From Clostridia bacterium (GTDB lineage: Bacteria; Bacillota_A; Clostridia; Christensenellales; Aristaeellaceae), in NCBI GenBank assembly GCA_017518705.1, contig JAFWUC010000046.1, positions 1 through 64,000 on the forward strand: a stretch of DNA of 64,000 bases, in the 5' to 3' direction. A program made the position numbers and the translations under genes. This document shows, one piece after another, positions 60,091 to 64,000 of this stretch. How positions within the stretch are numbered: the stretch's first letter is position 1; each line of letters opens with the position of its first letter. Below the pieces are notes generated by a model, which saw nothing but the letters and a program-made list of their open reading frames with translations, was not told the origin of the DNA and searched no databases.

Positions 60091-61479
60091 ATGGTCTTTT
60101 CAAGCCTGACATTTCTGCTGTACTTCCTGCCGGCGGTGCTTCTGTGCTATTTCCTGGCCAGGTCGCTCAAAGCGAAAAACGGCGTGCTGCTCACGTTTTC
60201 CCTGGTGTTTTACGCCTGGGGGCGTCCCGTGTGGCTGCTGGGTCTGCTGTTAAGCACGCTGGTCAATTATTTTTGCGCAATAAAACTCGCTCCCCTCAGG
60301 GGCAGAGCCAGAAAACTGTGGCTCCTGGCGGGACTAACCGTGTCGCTGGGGATGCTGTTCGTGTTCAAGTACCTGGCGTTTTTCACCAACACGTTCCTGG
60401 GCTTTTTCGGGGTGGAAATGGAGCCCCTGGAGCTGCCCATCGGCATTTCGTTCTACACCTTCCAGGTGCTGACATATACCATAGACGTGTACCGGGGCAG
60501 GCAGACGCCCCAGAAGAATTTCCCGCGGCTGCTTCTGTACGTGAGCTGCTTCCCGCAGCTGATCGCGGGGCCCATTGTGCAGTATTCGGACGTGGCAAAA
60601 GAGATAAACAGGCGCACCACCCGCCCCAGGGACTTTTCGGAGGGCTTCATCCGCTTCTGCGTCGGGCTGGGCAAGAAGGTGCTGGTGGCAAACCTGTGCG
60701 CGGAGATAATAGACAAGCTGCCCCAGGCGCCGGGAGGAGCGCTGTCATTCGGTGGCGCCTGGTACTTCGCTCTGATATACGCGCTGCAGATATACTTCGA
60801 CTTTTCCGGCTATTCCGACATGGCGATCGGCATGGGGCGCATATTCGGCTTCCACTACAAGGAAAACTTCAACTACCCTTACTGGGCCGAGTCCGTCAGG
60901 GACTTCTGGCGCAGGTGGCATATCTCCCTGGGCAGTTTTTTCAGGGAATACGTGTATATACCGCTGGGCGGCAACCGCAAAGGGCTTAAGCGCACGGTGA
61001 TAAACACGCTGATGGTGTGGGGGCTCACGGGCATGTGGCACGGGGCGAACCTGACGTTCATCGCCTGGGGGCTGTACTACGGGCTCATACTTACTCTGGG
61101 CCTGCTTTTGAAGGACAGACTGCGTCTGCCTTCCGCTGTCTCCCGCCCGCTCACTTTCCTGGCGGTGCTTATCGGCTGGGTGATGTTCTACTATCCCTCG
61201 CTGCCACAGGCTGTGAGCCATATAGGGGCGATGCTGGGGCTCAACGGCCCTGTCATGGACAGCGCGAGCCTGATAATCATAAAGCAGTACTCCCTGCTGC
61301 CGGCGCTGTTCCTAATAATGTCGCTGCCCCTCACGCCGCTGCTCAGAAAAGCGGAAGAAAAGCTGCCCGAGGCACTGACCCAGCCGGTAAAGAGCCTGGG
61401 AGCCGCCGCGATACTCGCGCTGAGTCTGGTGTTCATAGTGGGCTTAAGCTCGAATCCCTTTATCTATTTCCAGTTTTAA
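60091..61479 (+). CDS. MBOAT-family O-acyltransferase (AlgI/DltB-like)
   Basis: A 462-residue polytopic membrane acyltransferase. AlgI-like segments are FSSLTFLLYFLPAVLLCYF at the start, PIGISFYTFQVLTYTIDVYRG near residue 115 (core SFYTFQ), DFSGYSDMAIGMGRIFG near residue 235, DFWRRWHISLGSFFREYVYI near residue 270, and MWHGANLTFIAWGLYYG near residue 315, where the His is the catalytic MBOAT residue. It moves acyl, usually acetyl, groups across the membrane to a surface polymer. It forms an operon with a DHHW protein gene (9-nt gap). The polymer is unknown. Confidence 0.94.
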   Translation: MVFSSLTFLLYFLPAVLLCYFLARSLKAKNGVLLTFSLVFYAWGRPVWLLGLLLSTLVNYFCAIKLAPLRGRARKLWLLAGLTVSLGMLFVFKYLAFFTNTFLGFFGVEMEPLELPIGISFYTFQVLTYTIDVYRGRQTPQKNFPRLLLYVSCFPQLIAGPIVQYSDVAKEINRRTTRPRDFSEGFIRFCVGLGKKVLVANLCAEIIDKLPQAPGGALSFGGAWYFALIYALQIYFDFSGYSDMAIGMGRIFGFHYKENFNYPYWAESVRDFWRRWHISLGSFFREYVYIPLGGNRKGLKRTVINTLMVWGLTGMWHGANLTFIAWGLYYGLILTLGLLLKDRLRLPSAVSRPLTFLAVLIGWVMFYYPSLPQAVSHIGAMLGLNGPVMDSASLIIIKQYSLLPALFLIMSLPLTPLLRKAEEKLPEALTQPVKSLGAAAILALSLVFIVGLSSNPFIYFQF

Positions 61480-61488
61480 GAGGCGAAC

Positions 61489-62931
61489 ATGAAGCGCAAG
61501 CTCAATTTCTTCATATGCTGTTTCCTGGCGGTGATGCTGGGCTTCGGTGGGATATTCCTCATGCTGTTTTCCCCGAAACAGTCCACGGTCAGCGAAAAGG
61601 AAAGGCGCATGCTGACGGCGTTCCCCGAAGCAAACGGGGATACGCTCTTGTCCGGCGAGTTCCAGACGGGGCTGGACGATTTTCTGAGCGACAACTTTAT
61701 CGGCCGCGACCTGGCGATAGACTTTACCGAGAGCGTCACCGAAGCGCTGAGCGTGCTTTCCGAGGACGAACGCATGGCGCTTGAGACCGCTGAGATGGAA
61801 AAGGCACTGGAAGCGGAAGCGGCGCTCAACGCCCTGAAGGCGCAGCAGGCTTCCGCGGCAGACCCGGAACAGGCGCCCGAAGACGGGGCTGCCCTGCCGG
61901 ACGAGACGCTGCCGGAAGAAGATGCCGGGGACTGGGGGAGCGATTTCACTGACGAACCCCTGCCCGAAGAGACGGGGCTGCCCGAGGACGACGACGGCGG
62001 CGAGGAAGAGAAGGCGGGCACTTACATAAACGAAAAGCTCACCAGGACCAACGCCTACATGTGGTTCGAGGACAGGGAGGGGCGGCTGGAGGTCAGGTAT
62101 ACCTATCCCAGGGACAAGATCAACACCTTCGCCCAGACGCTTAAGCTGATCCGCCAGAACCTGCCCGAGGACGGCACGGTGCACTGGGTGTCCTCGCCCC
62201 TGGCCTCCCAGGGCAGGGAGCTCAGGAACAGCAGCAAGTACGTGGGCTGGGGCTCCTCGGTGGAGACGGCGCTTAACGAGGCGCTTGACGGGGCGGAGGG
62301 GATATACGTGTATTCCGCTTGGGACCTGCTGGAGCCCTACGTGAAGGGCAAAACCCGCATGTTCTACGAGACCGACCACCACTGGACGGCGGAGGCTACG
62401 TACATAGTCACCTCCGAGATGCTCAAGACCCAGGGCCTGCCCGTGATCCCCTACGAGGAATACACCTACAAGGCGGTGGTCTCCGCGGAAGCCACCGACA
62501 AGGGCTATCACGACACCTTCAACGCTCTGGTACCCCTGTATCCCACCGAGGCGTGCATGATCGGCCCCAACTACCGCAAAAAGATAGAGCCGATGGCTTA
62601 CGGCAACAAGAACTACGGCGTGTTCTGCAACGGCAAGCTCAAGACCTGGCCCTGGAAGAAGATATACACCAACGCGGGCACGGGAAGGAACTGCCTGGTG
62701 ATCGCCGACAGCTTCGGCGAGGCGCTGGCGCCCTGGCTGTTCGCCTACTACGACGAGGTGAACATGGTGGACTTCCGAAACGGCGCCTACGACCACAAGG
62801 CGGCGGGCGGCTACGTAAAGGACAACATAAAGCGCTACAACATCAGCGACGTGTACGTGGTCTGCTCCACCGCCAACGACACCCGCAAGAGCAACGTGAC
62901 CTACTGGATGCGCAAGTATCTGGGCTATTAG
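61489..62931 (+). CDS. DHHW family protein (AlgJ/AlgX-like)
   Basis: A 480-residue extracytoplasmic protein anchored by one N-terminal helix (FFICCFLAVMLGFGGIFLML). The SGNH-like acetylesterase/transferase fold shows the family motif in FYETDHHWTAEATYI near residue 295 and a nucleophile Ser in VIADSFGEALAPWL near residue 407. It probably accepts acetyl groups from the MBOAT partner and delivers them to a surface glycan. An acidic low-complexity stretch rich in Glu, Asp, Pro and Ala (residues about 90-180) interrupts the N-terminal part and is unusual for the family. The ATG follows AAGAGGCGAAC. Confidence 0.92.
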   Translation: MKRKLNFFICCFLAVMLGFGGIFLMLFSPKQSTVSEKERRMLTAFPEANGDTLLSGEFQTGLDDFLSDNFIGRDLAIDFTESVTEALSVLSEDERMALETAEMEKALEAEAALNALKAQQASAADPEQAPEDGAALPDETLPEEDAGDWGSDFTDEPLPEETGLPEDDDGGEEEKAGTYINEKLTRTNAYMWFEDREGRLEVRYTYPRDKINTFAQTLKLIRQNLPEDGTVHWVSSPLASQGRELRNSSKYVGWGSSVETALNEALDGAEGIYVYSAWDLLEPYVKGKTRMFYETDHHWTAEATYIVTSEMLKTQGLPVIPYEEYTYKAVVSAEATDKGYHDTFNALVPLYPTEACMIGPNYRKKIEPMAYGNKNYGVFCNGKLKTWPWKKIYTNAGTGRNCLVIADSFGEALAPWLFAYYDEVNMVDFRNGAYDHKAAGGYVKDNIKRYNISDVYVVCSTANDTRKSNVTYWMRKYLGY

Positions 62932-62940
62932 GGGGCGGCT

Positions 62941-64000
62941 ATGGCGACCAAAAGCGACAAAAAAACGAAGCTGCGCCGTCTGAAGGCCAAAAAACAGGCC
63001 CGGGGGCTGATGACCGGGGCGATAGTGCTGGCGACCGCCGTGTTCGCGCTGATGTGCGTGTACATGGTGATGCGCCCCGCCATATACCTGTACCGCGCCG
63101 ACCGCATGACCGCCCGGGGCATGACCGACGAGGCGCTCAAGGTGATCGACAAAGCCCAGGAGCTGGGCGCGAGCGAAACGGCGGCGGACGAAAGCCGCTT
63201 AAAGGCGGCCCAACGGCTGCTTGCCGACGAAAGATACCGGGAAGCCAAAGCGCTGGCAGAGGACATAAGCGCCGAGGGCGCGGAGGCGGTCATCACCGAG
63301 GCGGACTACTTCCTGGCGGTGGAGGAGATGGAAAGCGGCGGCTTTATCCACGCCGCCAGCGAGTTCTCCCGCCTGGGAGCCTACCGCGACTGCCCCGACA
63401 GATATACCCTGTGCATGGTGATAAACGCGGTGAACGAGTATGAGAGCGGGGACAAAAAGGCCGCGCTTGAGATGCTGGCGGGCATAACCTCATCGGAGGA
63501 CTACATAGACCGGGGCCTGGCGTTCGTGAGCAAAAGCTACCTACAGGCGGACGGGGAACTGACAAGGGAAAACATAATCCACTTAAAGCAGGTCAGGCAG
63601 GAGCTGTCCGACGGAGCGGAAGACCTGGGCTATGTGGCGGCAGGTCTGCGGCACAGCCTTATGGTCCGGATGGACGGCACGGTGCTTTCATGCGGAGACG
63701 ATTCCAAGGGACAGACGGACACCGGCAGCTGGACGGACATAGTGATGGTGGCGGCTGGCTACTACCACTCCGCGGGACTCCGAAAGGACGGCACCGTGGT
63801 GGCTGTGGGCGACAATTCCGTGGGTCAGTTAAAGGTGGACGACTGGAAAAACGTGGTGAAGATCGCCTGCGCCGCCTATAACACCATAGGCATCACGGAG
63901 GACGGCACGGTGCTGATCGCGGGCAAAAACGCCTCTTCCAGCGGCAAATTCACCGGCATGAGCCTGATCGCGGGCGGAGGCTACTCCGTGACGGCGTCGG
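62941..64000 (+). CDS. RCC1-repeat membrane protein (partial, cut by window end)
   Basis: At least 353 residues, open to the window edge. A basic start (MATKSDKKTKLRRLKAKKQ), one membrane helix at about 22-45, then a helical TPR-like region at about 55-220 (DEALKVIDKAQELGASETAA and ADYFLAVEEMESGGFIHAASEF as repeat units). From about residue 235 come RCC1-type propeller units of about 40 residues, for example HSLMVRMDGTVLSCGDDSKGQ, HSAGLRKDGTVVAVGDNSVGQ (shown in shortened form: DGTVVAVGDN) and IGITEDGTVLIAGKN. The propeller faces outside and probably binds protein or glycan. GGGGGCGGCT precedes the ATG, 10 nt after the DHHW stop, so it is in that operon. Confidence 0.85.
   Translation, partial: MATKSDKKTKLRRLKAKKQARGLMTGAIVLATAVFALMCVYMVMRPAIYLYRADRMTARGMTDEALKVIDKAQELGASETAADESRLKAAQRLLADERYREAKALAEDISAEGAEAVITEADYFLAVEEMESGGFIHAASEFSRLGAYRDCPDRYTLCMVINAVNEYESGDKKAALEMLAGITSSEDYIDRGLAFVSKSYLQADGELTRENIIHLKQVRQELSDGAEDLGYVAAGLRHSLMVRMDGTVLSCGDDSKGQTDTGSWTDIVMVAAGYYHSAGLRKDGTVVAVGDNSVGQLKVDDWKNVVKIACAAYNTIGITEDGTVLIAGKNASSSGKFTGMSLIAGGGYSVTAS

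Noticed and set aside
61789..62030. Acidic low-complexity segment as a frameshift or assembly artefact in the DHHW gene
   Set aside because: The reading frame stays open and in phase on both sides, and codon use is normal, so it is more likely a genuine insert.

Overview
The window looks like chromosomal DNA of a GC-rich anaerobic Firmicute, probably a gut or rumen Clostridia relative. This is an inference from gene content, strong Shine-Dalgarno sites, classic TTGACA/TATAAT-type promoters and intrinsic terminators. Typical Firmicute elements are the LytTR/DUF3021 pair, TmcAL, a PepC-type peptidase, a glycyl radical enzyme with its activase, and macro-domain and DHHW proteins. I see no rRNA, tRNA, CRISPR array, transposase, integrase or phage module.

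Region 0-7.5 kb: a LytTR regulator with its DUF3021 membrane partner, then a short-chain dehydrogenase, a DMT permease, an alpha/beta hydrolase, an MFS transporter and an unrecognised 496-residue protein. Region 7.5-17 kb is rich in redox genes. It has a lipoprotein flavodoxin, an aldo/keto reductase and a flavodoxin, divergent from a LysR regulator with overlapping promoters. After a TetR regulator and two DUF308 proteins comes a minus-strand run: a MarR/OhrR-like regulator, a glutathione peroxidase, a Pr6Pr-like membrane protein, a second glutathione peroxidase, a frameshifted membrane protein and a metallo-hydrolase fused to rubredoxin.

Region 17-35 kb is mainly carbohydrate use: a GH3 beta-glycosidase with a PA14 insert, an exported SH3-repeat protein, an MFS transporter, a DUF4832-type glycosidase-like protein, a GH130 phosphorylase coupled to a HAD phosphatase, a GH18 protein, a BNR sialidase and a GH2 beta-glucuronidase. 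Two GNATs, a thioesterase and a frameshifted MazG-like pyrophosphohydrolase lie among them. Region 35.7-39.6 kb is a compact operon of a sugar isomerase/epimerase-like TIM barrel, a short glycyl radical enzyme with dehydratase-type active-site residues, and its activase. I regard this as the best candidate for uncharacterised chemistry.

Region 39.7-64 kb mixes housekeeping and accessory genes: uppP and leuS; divergent split chromate transporters with a macro-domain protein; a VWA protein; a fucose-isomerase-like protein overlapping a HEAT-repeat protein; a GT39-like membrane glycosyltransferase; a C1 peptidase; glycogen phosphorylase with a GH13 amylase; fucO; thymidine kinase; and tmcAL. The window ends in a surface-polymer acylation operon (MBOAT, DHHW) followed by an RCC1-repeat membrane protein cut by the window edge.

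Two genes carry single-base frameshifts at short G runs, so sequencing or assembly error is possible. Start codons were chosen from Shine-Dalgarno spacing and family N-termini. All family names come from reading the translated sequence; no database search was run.
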